Under the pieces are notes generated by a model. It saw only the letters and a program-made list of their open reading frames with translations. It was not told the DNA's origin and made no database searches. Source: Paenibacillus sp. EZ-K15 (GTDB taxonomy: Bacteria; Bacillota; Bacilli; Paenibacillales; Paenibacillaceae). From it: a DNA stretch of 64,000 bases. The stretch is taken from contig NZ_PDHM01000019.1 in the NCBI RefSeq assembly GCF_002573715.1, positions 62,001 to 126,000 of the forward strand, given 5' to 3'. Shown here piece after piece: positions 8,136 to 15,919 of the stretch. Position 1 is the stretch's first letter, and the number at the start of each line of letters is the position of its first letter. The position numbers and the translations under genes are program-made.

Positions 8136-8711
8136 TTACCTACACTGTTTTCCCTCAAAGAACTCTTTTTCAAGAATGGAGTAATAGAACTGATCCGCCC
8201 ATTTCCCATTCCAGAATAGTTCTTCTTTAAAAACAGCTTCTTTGGTCATCCCGATATGCTCCATAAGTGCTGCTGAACGAGTATTTTGGGAATTGCACAT
8301 GCCTACCACTTTATGGGCCTTCAACTGTTCGAATGCAAACTTCAATAATAGCTTCGCTGCCTCACTTCCGTACCCTTGACCGCTATAATCCGGAAGAATC
8401 GCGAATCCCAATTCCCAACTCTTCCTGTAGTCAATATAACTCCACACTTGGGCAAGTCCGATTGGAGTTCGCATCTTGTCATCAACTAAACTGACTATAA
8501 AATCATACGTTGTTGTTTCGTTTCCTTCATTGATTCTATCCAGATATTTGCTGCGAACGACTTGTTCATCTGATTCAACCGATTCTTCAAAATGCCATAG
8601 ATCTCGATCGCATTCAATTCTGCAGATTAAATCCAGATCATGGCTAGTGATTCTAGATAAGATTACGTTTTCTCCATAGATCTCCATAAGGGTACCTTTC
8701 ATCTCTTCCAT
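8136..8711 (-). CDS. GNAT-family N-acetyltransferase
   Basis: 191 residues; in-frame ATGs at 8711, 8702 and 8687 are all usable, and the last has AAAGG eight bases upstream. The acetyl-CoA motif is clear: WELGFAILPDYSGQGYGSEAAKLLL, with the Q/RxxGxG/A loop at SGQGYGSEA, and motif B follows as NTRSAALMEHIGM. The architecture is the RimJ/RimL type that acetylates protein N-termini, polyamines or antibiotics. No neighbour narrows the substrate. Confidence 0.85.
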   Translation of the reverse strand: MEEMKGTLMEIYGENVILSRITSHDLDLICRIECDRDLWHFEESVESDEQVVRSKYLDRINEGNETTTYDFIVSLVDDKMRTPIGLAQVWSYIDYRKSWELGFAILPDYSGQGYGSEAAKLLLKFAFEQLKAHKVVGMCNSQNTRSAALMEHIGMTKEAVFKEELFWNGKWADQFYYSILEKEFFEGKQCR

Positions 8712-8744
8712 AGTATCGATTCATACACAAATAACCATATTTCC

Positions 8745-9221
8745 CTACTCAACCTTCCAAGAATGCGCTAATTTTATGAGTTCTTCTTTGGCTTCTATTT
8801 CACTGTCGCCTATAACTTCTCCTTCAATATAATAAGTTCTTATTAATTCCTCCGACTTTTCACTAACAGGTTTCTGAATGTATATCAAATAAAATACTTT
8901 ATCCGGAACTGGATAAACTGCCGAACCACCATGTAGAAATCTAATCAATGTAGCCTTACCAATTGGCAGGTGTATACTTTCTTTGTTCGTAATTTCCGAA
9001 TGATTTCGAATGCTTACATGTCCGTCGGGACCATCTTGTTGTGCAACCGTGAGCTTAATAAGATCTTTCCAAATAACAGAGTCTGTATGTTCATCTAATG
9101 TTAAAGTAACGGAGTTATTAGGAGTGGTAGCTTCATTCGATTTTGGGAGTAAAATGAAAGTCATTAGAATTAAAATAAGTACAATAAGAAGCAATATAAA
9201 AACAGTGGATTTCTTGGTCAT
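8745..9221 (-). CDS. Membrane-anchored protein of unknown function
   Basis: 158 residues. A single strongly hydrophobic N-terminal helix (about 6-25: VFILLLIVLILILMTFILL) follows MTKKS, and the remainder is a small extracytoplasmic beta-rich domain. No cysteine for lipidation is present, so the helix should act as an uncleaved anchor. AGGAAAGGTAACAAA precedes the ATG at 9221. No motif recognised. It lies 34 bases upstream of the GNAT gene on the same strand, so both may be transcribed together. Confidence 0.6.
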   Translation of the reverse strand: MTKKSTVFILLLIVLILILMTFILLPKSNEATTPNNSVTLTLDEHTDSVIWKDLIKLTVAQQDGPDGHVSIRNHSEITNKESIHLPIGKATLIRFLHGGSAVYPVPDKVFYLIYIQKPVSEKSEELIRTYYIEGEVIGDSEIEAKEELIKLAHSWKVE

Positions 9222-9266
9222 TTTGTTACCTTTCCTTAACCAGATTCTATATGCTCCGATCCATTT

Positions 9267-9479
9267 TTATCGACAGCGAAAGAGCGATGTTACAAGATGA
9301 AAACTTTCTTGCATACGGTTGATCACGCCAGTAACCTTTAATTCGTGAAACCTTATGGCTGCCATCACATCCGATGTATCAATATTGGAAATGATATATA
9401 TAGGCCATTCACACGACTCAAAGAATGAGAGCGCATCTTCATCCGGACGACGATGACAAGTAGGCGAATGATCATGATA
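9267..9479 (-). pseudogene. Remnant of a HAD-superfamily hydrolase
   Basis: A minus-strand open frame without a start reads a stretch ending FFESCEWPIYIISNIDTSDV and then MAAIRFHELKVTGVI before running into unrelated sequence and a stop at 9267. The block IYIISNID is HAD motif II (hydrophobic strand ending in S/T-N). The N-terminal DxD nucleophile motif and the C-terminal lysine and acidic motifs are missing. It directly follows the DUF6508-like gene. Only the middle of the domain remains. Confidence 0.45.
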
Positions 9480-9870
9480 ACGTACCCTTTAATTCTCTCA
9501 GTCTTAACAAAATATGAGCTGCATGCCCTTTCATACATACGCTGATAAATAACCCTTCGTTAAATCGATCCCCGCGAATATAACTGGTCATTAATTTTCT
9601 AAGGGTTTCCAGATCGGCGTTCATGATGCTGCTATCCATATTGTTATCTAAGTTCCTATAGATCTCGTTCTCCATTAACCAGTCGCTCCAGTTAAATACC
9701 ATTAAGAAGCCGACATCATCTAACGCTTTACGAAAACTTCCGATTTCCTGACTCTCGCGCATGTATCCATTAACTTCATAGTAAAAAACGGACCCGGGAT
9801 CTTGGAAATATTCGAGGTATTGGAGTAATCGATCCACATCCTCGGAGGTTAAGTCTGCGTCATACGGCAT
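9472..9870 (-). CDS. DUF6508-like protein
   Basis: 132 residues with GAGGTGATTGC before the ATG. The C-terminal block ADLETLRKLMTSYIRGDRFN followed by EGLFISV is, from memory, the signature of the DUF6508 family: small cytoplasmic proteins of unknown function common in Firmicutes. The N-terminal part (DVDRLLQYLEYFQDPGSVFYY) is helical and acidic. No catalytic motif and no TM segment. It is transcribed alone. Confidence 0.65.
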   Translation of the reverse strand: MPYDADLTSEDVDRLLQYLEYFQDPGSVFYYEVNGYMRESQEIGSFRKALDDVGFLMVFNWSDWLMENEIYRNLDNNMDSSIMNADLETLRKLMTSYIRGDRFNEGLFISVCMKGHAAHILLRLRELKGTLS

Positions 9871-9940
9871 GCAATCACCTCACTGATTCTATTTAATCCC
9901 TGCACAGGGTTCCCGCCACACCTATGGATAAACCCCCTAA

Positions 9941-9963
9941 GGGCACTAGTTCTACTAGCGCCC
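9941..9963 (-). terminator. Terminator of the 9955-10743 methyltransferase gene
   Basis: On the minus strand, arms GGGCGCTAG and CTAGTGCCC (one G-T pair) close a 5-base loop; TTAGGGGGTTTAT follows. The stop codon TAG is part of the left arm. Confidence 0.5.
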
Positions 9964-10743
9964 TATCGAAGCTTTTCTAGCCTCGAATGTAATCATCTGA
10001 TCTGCTTTAACAGGTTTATTCAACCATGCATAGTCAGCCGACTTCGTGATCTCCTCATATCCCTGCTTCTCTAGCATGAGTTCAAATTCGTGATATCCAT
10101 ACCAACTTAGAGGAAACCGTTGCAGCTCGGTCTGAATCAGATTGCCTTCCTTCCACTTTTCATATTTCATAATTGACACGATTTTCTGCTCCAGCAGATT
10201 AATTTCCGTGTTTCTTTCTTCCAGAATGATCACTTCATTATCAGAAGTTTCCCAGCTCCTAGTAGAGGCATGATTGGCTTCTATATCAGTAGGAATAAAC
10301 AAATCCAAAATCAGTCTGCCACCAGGTATCAAATGAGAATAAAAATGTTGCAGTGCCGCGACTGCCTGCTCCCGACCCTCCACTAATTGGAAAGATCCGG
10401 CGGGAATGATAATGGCCTCATACGAATCGGTCAATGCAAAGTTATGCATCTCGTCTTCATACAGTTTAGTTGCTAGGCCCAAATCCTCGACTCGTCTTCT
10501 GCAAGAATCCAGCATGGCTGCTGAATTATCCACGCCCTCTATATCGACCCCCGCTTGAAGCAGCGGAATTAACACCCTGCCTGATCCACAGCCGACTTCC
10601 AGCACCTTTCCTTTTACGTCCTTCAGACGTTCTAAATAATACTCCACGTCACCAAACGAAAAACCTAATGGTTTACTCAGATCATACACTTCCGTACACA
10701 GCTCTCCGTACAAACTATACATAGGATAAAACTCTCCATTCAT
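9955..10743 (-). CDS. Class I SAM-dependent methyltransferase
   Basis: 262 residues. SAM motif I is GKVLEVGCGSGRVLIPL (about 44-60), followed by an acidic residue after strand 2 (IEGVDNSAAML) and the post-II block YEAIIIPAGSFQLV. The layout is that of the methyltransf_25 group of small-molecule methyltransferases. Two starts are possible: the ATG at 10743, and an ATG at 10722 that has GGAGAG upstream and begins MYSLYGELCTEVYD, a typical N-terminus for this family. The substrate is unknown. Confidence 0.85.
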   Translation of the reverse strand: MNGEFYPMYSLYGELCTEVYDLSKPLGFSFGDVEYYLERLKDVKGKVLEVGCGSGRVLIPLLQAGVDIEGVDNSAAMLDSCRRRVEDLGLATKLYEDEMHNFALTDSYEAIIIPAGSFQLVEGREQAVAALQHFYSHLIPGGRLILDLFIPTDIEANHASTRSWETSDNEVIILEERNTEINLLEQKIVSIMKYEKWKEGNLIQTELQRFPLSWYGYHEFELMLEKQGYEEITKSADYAWLNKPVKADQMITFEARKASIGR

Positions 10744-10781
10744 TATGTATTATCTTATTATGGCCCTCTATAGCAGTATCA

Positions 10782-11705
10782 TTACACTTCTCTTTTCTCA
10801 TCCGGTCGATAGAGGATTCTTTGGTAATCCCAATCTTTAGTATCCATATCGCCTAGGTACATTCTCTCATGCTCAGGTACTCGTTCATATTTCTCTCTAA
10901 GTTTTTCTCTGTAAAACTCGATGGGATTTTCTAAATATAAATAATAAGCATCCCTGCATTCTTCTAGCGCTGTTTTCTCTCCATTCAGTTTCTTGTGAAG
11001 ATCCATGAATTCCTTATGTTTCTCCTCGATCTCTGCCGCATACAGCGGCTCAGACAATGTAACCTCGCCAAGTCCCTCCATGCGAATAGGCAATTCCCTA
11101 TCAAAGGTAGTAAACAAAGTCCCGTCCTGAAACCATGCGCTTGCTTCGTCAAGATGGCACTGGACGTCTTGAGGCAAGTTGTAGATCATGACTTGACCGT
11201 CCTGGTAAACATTCAAATGAACTAAATAGTTCACACCTTCGTATTTCATGAAAATGTTGAAGCCGTCACCTTCCACCGTCTGGTAGAACAGTTCGCTTTT
11301 TACATAAAAATCAGTGGGACGGGGGGAGTGGGCCACTCTTCTCGCCTCCCGTTGCTTCTGCTCCCGCTCTGAAATTTCATATATGTTCACGAATTCCGGA
11401 TTCAAGTGCCGAATGGTCTGCTCAATGTGCTCATAATAGCTTTCTTGATTAAATCTCCAGCTAGCTTCTTTAACTCGGAACTCACCCAGCCCATGAATAG
11501 ACAGATTTTGGCCAATCGGTACGACCGGCGTCAGCCAGTTGGAGTCGATCTTGTTTTTTAAGCCCTCAAGGTCAACAAGCTCCCAGCAATTTGTCATGCC
11601 ATCATCATAGATATCTACATCAATATAAAAATAATGCCCTCCGTTGCAAATCACCCCCGGTATGGTTGTACCTTCAACGATTTTGGATCTTCTTATTTTT
11701 TTCAT
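10782..11705 (-). CDS. Unknown protein with an internal duplication
   Basis: 307 residues from the ATG at 11705 (AAGGTGATTGCT upstream). The protein appears to consist of two related halves. Residues about 1-115 contain GGHYFYIDVDIYDDGMTNCW and then LSIHGLGEFRVKEASW; residues about 125-250 contain GVNYLVHLNVYQDGQVMIYN and then LPIRMEGLGEVTLSEPLY. Both copies share a beta-strand pair, an acidic turn and the GLGE(F/V) signature, then a long charged helix. No signal, TM or catalytic motif was seen. I do not recognise the family. Confidence 0.65.
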   Translation of the reverse strand: MKKIRRSKIVEGTTIPGVICNGGHYFYIDVDIYDDGMTNCWELVDLEGLKNKIDSNWLTPVVPIGQNLSIHGLGEFRVKEASWRFNQESYYEHIEQTIRHLNPEFVNIYEISEREQKQREARRVAHSPRPTDFYVKSELFYQTVEGDGFNIFMKYEGVNYLVHLNVYQDGQVMIYNLPQDVQCHLDEASAWFQDGTLFTTFDRELPIRMEGLGEVTLSEPLYAAEIEEKHKEFMDLHKKLNGEKTALEECRDAYYLYLENPIEFYREKLREKYERVPEHERMYLGDMDTKDWDYQRILYRPDEKREV

Positions 11706-11975
11706 AGCAATCACCTTTTCAATTATAGTTAACGATGCTTCCGTCTATTGCGAGCTTGGCGGCTAAACAGGATCGTAAAGTTTGAACCTGTAATCCCCAT
11801 GTTAGGTGAAGCGAGTGAATCGTTCCTATTAGAATCTATTTCTTTAAAGGCTTCCTTACATCATATAAGAGAGTCATAGGAAGAACTATACCATTTATAT
11901 TTATAAATAATCTCTACTTAAAACGATTCCCAAGGCACATTCAAGAACCTGGTGTTCTTCTTCGCTTGGATTGAT

Positions 11976-12401
11976 TTATATGCCTAATATGCTAATGACC
12001 TTGTGATTCTGCAGTTGAAGCGCGATCCAGTCCACGAATTCCTGCATGAGCCGGATTAATTGATCCATATTCTCTTCCAGGGCCTCGATAAAATCCGTTT
12101 CAGACGAAGTAAATATGAAGCCAATATGCTCCTTCAACTCCTCCGCTTGGGGACGGCCTTTCAAAAAAATCAGGGTTTCTTCAAGTCTGTTCACGATCCG
12201 CCTCCATCTTTCTGCATCCAATTCATTGAATGCATAGTGGTCGTACGGTTCATATTCTTTTTCAACAGCGCTTTCCAGGTAACCGAAAGTCTCTTCATCC
12301 ATATAGATCGAATCCTCGTGCCAGCACCGATTCCGGTAAGGCCCCGGCAATACCTCTATGTAACATGAACCTTCCAGCTCATCCAGCCTGTATATTTTCA
12401 T
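11976..12401 (-). CDS. Small acidic protein of unknown function
   Basis: 141 residues, preceded by AAGGATGGTGTT. It starts MKIYRLDELEGSCYIEV and is rich in Glu, Asp and aromatic residues, then forms amphipathic helices (about 60-135). It is cytoplasmic, with no recognised motif. It looks like the many stand-alone Bacillales proteins of immunity or housekeeping type, but nothing here proves it. The 270-base gap upstream (11706-11975) holds no gene I can support. Confidence 0.55.
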   Translation of the reverse strand: MKIYRLDELEGSCYIEVLPGPYRNRCWHEDSIYMDEETFGYLESAVEKEYEPYDHYAFNELDAERWRRIVNRLEETLIFLKGRPQAEELKEHIGFIFTSSETDFIEALEENMDQLIRLMQEFVDWIALQLQNHKVISILGI

Positions 12402-12471
12402 AACACCATCCTTCTTGTTCCTAGCAATCTCATTCTATTTTACATCCTAATTTCCGTTTGGTAAAAATAGC

Positions 12472-12518
12472 AAAAGGACTCCCCCGGCTCATGAAGATCA
12501 TGACAACAGGAAGTCCCC
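12472..12518 (-). terminator. Probable terminator of the DinB gene
   Basis: On the minus strand, arms GGGGACTT and GAGTCC lie about 30 bases apart and are followed by TTTTGCTATTTTT. The stem is imperfect but the T-rich tail is good. Confidence 0.45.
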
Positions 12519-12537
12519 TATGTGTGGTGCGTTTAAG

Positions 12538-13014
12538 CTACGCTCTTAAAAAGGCAATGTAATCCGTTATGATCCCCTTATGTCCCAAATGCCGGAGCAT
12601 TGTAGTGATATTGCCTCTATGATAGGTTCCATGATTTACGACCTGCTGGAGAATCTCCGAAATCGAATTCTGAAATGCCTCACCCGCAGTGTTGTGATAA
12701 GTCACTACCTTCCCCATATCGTGAGCCGACGTTAAATATTCGTTATGCCGGGTTTGAAGCTGGCTCATGTATTGACGAGCTGCTTCCAAATTCGCGAATG
12801 ATCTCGCAGCCAGGGAAGGGGGATGTTCTTCCTTGATCCGGGCAAACCACACTTCCTCCGCAGCCGCAAGGTGACCGAGGACTTCGGCAATAGACTTAAA
12901 GCCTAGATTCACTTCCTGGACAAACACGCCTTCCGGCAAGGATTGCAAATGTTTCAATATTCTTTCGTTCGCCCACATGTGATAGTCGTACAATTGAAGA
13001 AACGCTTCGTTCAT
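12538..13014 (-). CDS. DinB family four-helix metalloprotein
   Basis: 158 residues with GAGGAGAG before the ATG. DinB/YfiT proteins are four-helix bundles with a three-His metal site, often bacillithiol-linked transferases. The expected histidines are visible: VLGHLAAAEEVWFARI (about H48), then NHGTYHRGNITTMLRHLG (about H129 and H133). The N-terminus YDYHMWANERIL is also typical. Substrate unknown. A second DinB-type gene lies at 28.6 kb but is only distantly similar. Confidence 0.85.
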   Translation of the reverse strand: MNEAFLQLYDYHMWANERILKHLQSLPEGVFVQEVNLGFKSIAEVLGHLAAAEEVWFARIKEEHPPSLAARSFANLEAARQYMSQLQTRHNEYLTSAHDMGKVVTYHNTAGEAFQNSISEILQQVVNHGTYHRGNITTMLRHLGHKGIITDYIAFLRA

Positions 13015-13026
13015 TCTGCTCTCTCC

Positions 13027-13319
13027 TCACTTGATCGCTTTATCGGTCGATCGGAATGCACGATATCCTAATACAACATTGATCCCGTCGAAAAAGCCCC
13101 CGGATTCTACACCCGATATGAGCACAGCAATTGGCTTTATATAAGGGTATTCTCCATTGGATTCGGTTATCCTTTTTTCAACGCGTTCGGCACTCGGCCG
13201 ACCCCACCATCTTTCACCGGGTTGGTGATGCTTTCGGCTTGTCATCCGACGCAACCAAAGCGATCCGGTGGGAGGAGCTGGGCTAGAAGCTATTTGCCCC
13301 CCCTTGGACCGTATGATCC
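13027..13319. other. Gap with a doubtful open frame
   Basis: A 75-codon minus-strand frame (13027-13254) has no ribosome site. Its second half (IAVLISGVESGGFFDGINVV) looks protein-like, so it may be the 3' end of a deleted gene. I see nothing else. Confidence 0.25.
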
Positions 13320-15611
13320 TTAGCCTTCCACCATCAAGCTTGCGATCTCTCCTCTCGTCGAGTCGGGGCCGACCTGAATGCGGAACTCGCCGGTCTCCAC
13401 CACCGGCTTCAGGTCAAGGCCGATCAATTCCAGCGGCTCGCTGCCGATGGTGAACGTTACTTCCTGCGTCTCCCCGGCCTTCAAGAATACTTTTCTGAAT
13501 CCTTTCAGCCCCTTCTCCGGACGGGTAACGGAGGCGGCCAGATCCGAAACGTACAGCTGAACGACTTCCGCGCCGTCCCGAGCTCCCGCGTTGGTCACGT
13601 CGATCCGGACCGTGGCTTCGCCGCCTATTGGCATAACCTCCGGCTCGACCGTCAGGTGGCCGTAACGGAATTCCGTATAACTTAACCCGTAGCCAAACGG
13701 ATATCGGGGCTCCAGATCCGTCTCCAGGTAACGCTTGCCACGGGTCCGTCTGGCATTATAAGGAATCGGCAGCTGACCGACCTCCTTCGGAATGGACAGC
13801 GGCAGCCGACCGGACGGATTGACGTCGCCGAACAGTACGTCGGCGATCGCGTTGCCTCCCTCCTGGCCGGGATACCAAGCTTCTGCGATCGCCGGAATAA
13901 ACTCGTCGATCCACGGCTCCGTAATCGGCCGTCCGTTGATATAAACGACGACCACCGGCTTGCCGAGCTTATGGAGCTCCTGCAGCAGCTCCAGCTGCAC
14001 GCCCATCAGCGTCAGGGTCGAGCGGTCAATTCCTTCCCCGCATTCCATATCGCTCTTTGCATGCCCGGTCACGACCGAGGCGCCGGTTCTCAGATCGATG
14101 GTGCCCTCCCCGAAATCCCGTGCGCTGGAGCCGCCAAGCACCATCACGATGACATCGGCTTGCTCGGCGCACGCCAGCGCCCGAGGAAACCCTTCCCTTG
14201 AATCGCCTTGAATGCGGCAGCCCGGGGCATACAGAACGCGGTTGTCTCCCAGCCGTCGGCGGATGCCGTCCAGCACCGTTACGATCTGCCCCGGCGGCTG
14301 AGGGGAGGTATAATCGCCAAGCTGATGGTACGGCGCATGGGCGTTGGGGCCAATGACGGCAATGGTTCCGTTGCTCGAATCCAGAGGCAGCAGGTCCCCC
14401 TCGTTCTTCAGGAGCACGATGCCTTCAGCCGCAGCCTGGTAGGCCAGTGCGATATGCTCTTTGCAGCCTATGACCTGCTCTGCCCAGGCTGGATCCATAT
14501 AAGGCCGATCAAAGAGACCCAGACGAAATTTCAGTTCCAACACGCGGCCGGCTGCCTTATTCAGATCGTCTTCGGTGATCAGCCCTTGCTCCAGCGCTTG
14601 GTGAAGATGTGCCCGGAACATGGTCCCGGACATCTCCATGTCGACACCAGCCTTTAGCGACTGGGCTGCCGCTTCCACGCCCGTTCCGGCCGTATTGTGA
14701 CCGCATGCCAACATATGGATAGCGCCGCAATCGGTAATGACGAAGCCGTCGAAGTTCCACGCCTCGCGAAGAACGTCTTGCAGCAGGTACCGGCTGGACG
14801 TGCAAGGTACTCCGTCGATTTCGTTATAGGCCGTCATGACCGACAAGGCACCCGCTTCAACGGCCTTGCGGAACGGCAGCAGATCGATTTCGTGAAGCTC
14901 CCGAAGACCCATATGAACGGGGGCTCCGTTACGCCCCCCTTCGGAAGCGCCGTAGCCTGCGAAATGTTTCAGCGTAGCCAGAAGGCTGGTATGTGAATCA
15001 AGGCGCTCGCCTTGCAGTCCCTGCACGGCGGCAACCGCGAATTCGGCCACCAAATGGGGGTCCTCGCCGAAGGTTTCTTCGGTCCGGCCCCAGCGGGGAT
15101 CCCGTACCACATCCAGCACCGGCGAATAGGTGGCCGCTCCCCCCTGAGCTCTTGTCTCGACGGCAACGGCGCGGCTTATGCTGCGGAACAGCTCCGTGTT
15201 CCAGGTGCTTCCGATCGTGAGCGGTACGGGAAACACCGTCGCCCCGATCGCCATATGTCCGTGGGAGCATTCTTCCCCGAACAGAATCGGAATTCCCAGC
15301 CGCGAGTGCTCCATCGCATAACGCTGAATCGCATTAACCGCTTCCGCCCCTTCCCGCGGGGACAGTCCGTTCGCCAGCGTCACCCCGGTCCAGGGATCGG
15401 CCCGCAGCGTACCGTACAAAGAACCGATTCCTCCCTCCGCAAGCTGCGACTTGAACTCCTCGGTTAGCTTGATCGTACCATCGTCGTTCCTTATGTAAGC
15501 TTTCCAGCCGAACGGCTGGATCAGCTGTCCGATTTTCTCCTCCGCCGACATCCGCTCCAGCAAGTCCTCGACCCGCCGCGAAACCGGCCATGCAGCGTCC
15601 TTGTAGTCCAT
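13320..15611 (-). CDS. Glycoside hydrolase family 3 beta-glycosidase
   Basis: 763 residues from the ATG at 15611 (AAAGGG eight bases upstream). The GH3 order is intact: N-terminal TIM barrel with SPVLDVVRDPRWGRTEETFG and LLATLKHFAGYG, the nucleophile in GFVITDCGAIHML (D294), an alpha/beta sandwich from about 390 to 600 (LPLDSSNGTIAVIGPNAHAP), and a C-terminal fibronectin III-like domain (about 660-755). No signal peptide, so it should cleave imported oligosaccharides. It closes the minus-strand glycosidase cluster, but a 300-base gap with a terminator separates it from the GH-A gene, so it has its own transcript. Exact sugar unknown (beta-glucoside or beta-xyloside are usual). Confidence 0.93.
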   Translation of the reverse strand: MDYKDAAWPVSRRVEDLLERMSAEEKIGQLIQPFGWKAYIRNDDGTIKLTEEFKSQLAEGGIGSLYGTLRADPWTGVTLANGLSPREGAEAVNAIQRYAMEHSRLGIPILFGEECSHGHMAIGATVFPVPLTIGSTWNTELFRSISRAVAVETRAQGGAATYSPVLDVVRDPRWGRTEETFGEDPHLVAEFAVAAVQGLQGERLDSHTSLLATLKHFAGYGASEGGRNGAPVHMGLRELHEIDLLPFRKAVEAGALSVMTAYNEIDGVPCTSSRYLLQDVLREAWNFDGFVITDCGAIHMLACGHNTAGTGVEAAAQSLKAGVDMEMSGTMFRAHLHQALEQGLITEDDLNKAAGRVLELKFRLGLFDRPYMDPAWAEQVIGCKEHIALAYQAAAEGIVLLKNEGDLLPLDSSNGTIAVIGPNAHAPYHQLGDYTSPQPPGQIVTVLDGIRRRLGDNRVLYAPGCRIQGDSREGFPRALACAEQADVIVMVLGGSSARDFGEGTIDLRTGASVVTGHAKSDMECGEGIDRSTLTLMGVQLELLQELHKLGKPVVVVYINGRPITEPWIDEFIPAIAEAWYPGQEGGNAIADVLFGDVNPSGRLPLSIPKEVGQLPIPYNARRTRGKRYLETDLEPRYPFGYGLSYTEFRYGHLTVEPEVMPIGGEATVRIDVTNAGARDGAEVVQLYVSDLAASVTRPEKGLKGFRKVFLKAGETQEVTFTIGSEPLELIGLDLKPVVETGEFRIQVGPDSTRGEIASLMVEG

Positions 15612-15782
15612 GGCGCACACCCTTTCTTTTTCCCGTTTAGATTGTTCTTATGATCCATTGCGCATGTTCGTCATGTATTCTTCGATAACATGTCGATTCA
15701 ACTCTGCGTTAAATCCCATCCGATTGAATGCCTATTGCCACTGGAACCGCAGCCGCTTTTCCTATGGTCCCGATTGAAGAAA

Positions 15783-15820
15783 GAGGCTCTCCAGCACAAG
15801 CCAAACGGCCGGAGAACCTC
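15783..15820 (-). terminator. Terminator of the GH29/GH-A operon
   Basis: On the minus strand, arms GAGGTTCTCC and GGAGAGCCTC close an 18-base loop and are followed by TTTCTTC. It isolates the two upstream glycosidase genes from the GH3 gene. The rest of 15621-15919 shows no gene. Confidence 0.65.
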
Positions 15821-15919
15821 CTCTAAGATGTGTATCCTGCAGGAGGATAGCGTCACGTTGTGACTGTTCAGGTTACCCTCAAGTTAACGCCTTCCCGCCT
15901 CTAATGACGCAAGCGAGCC

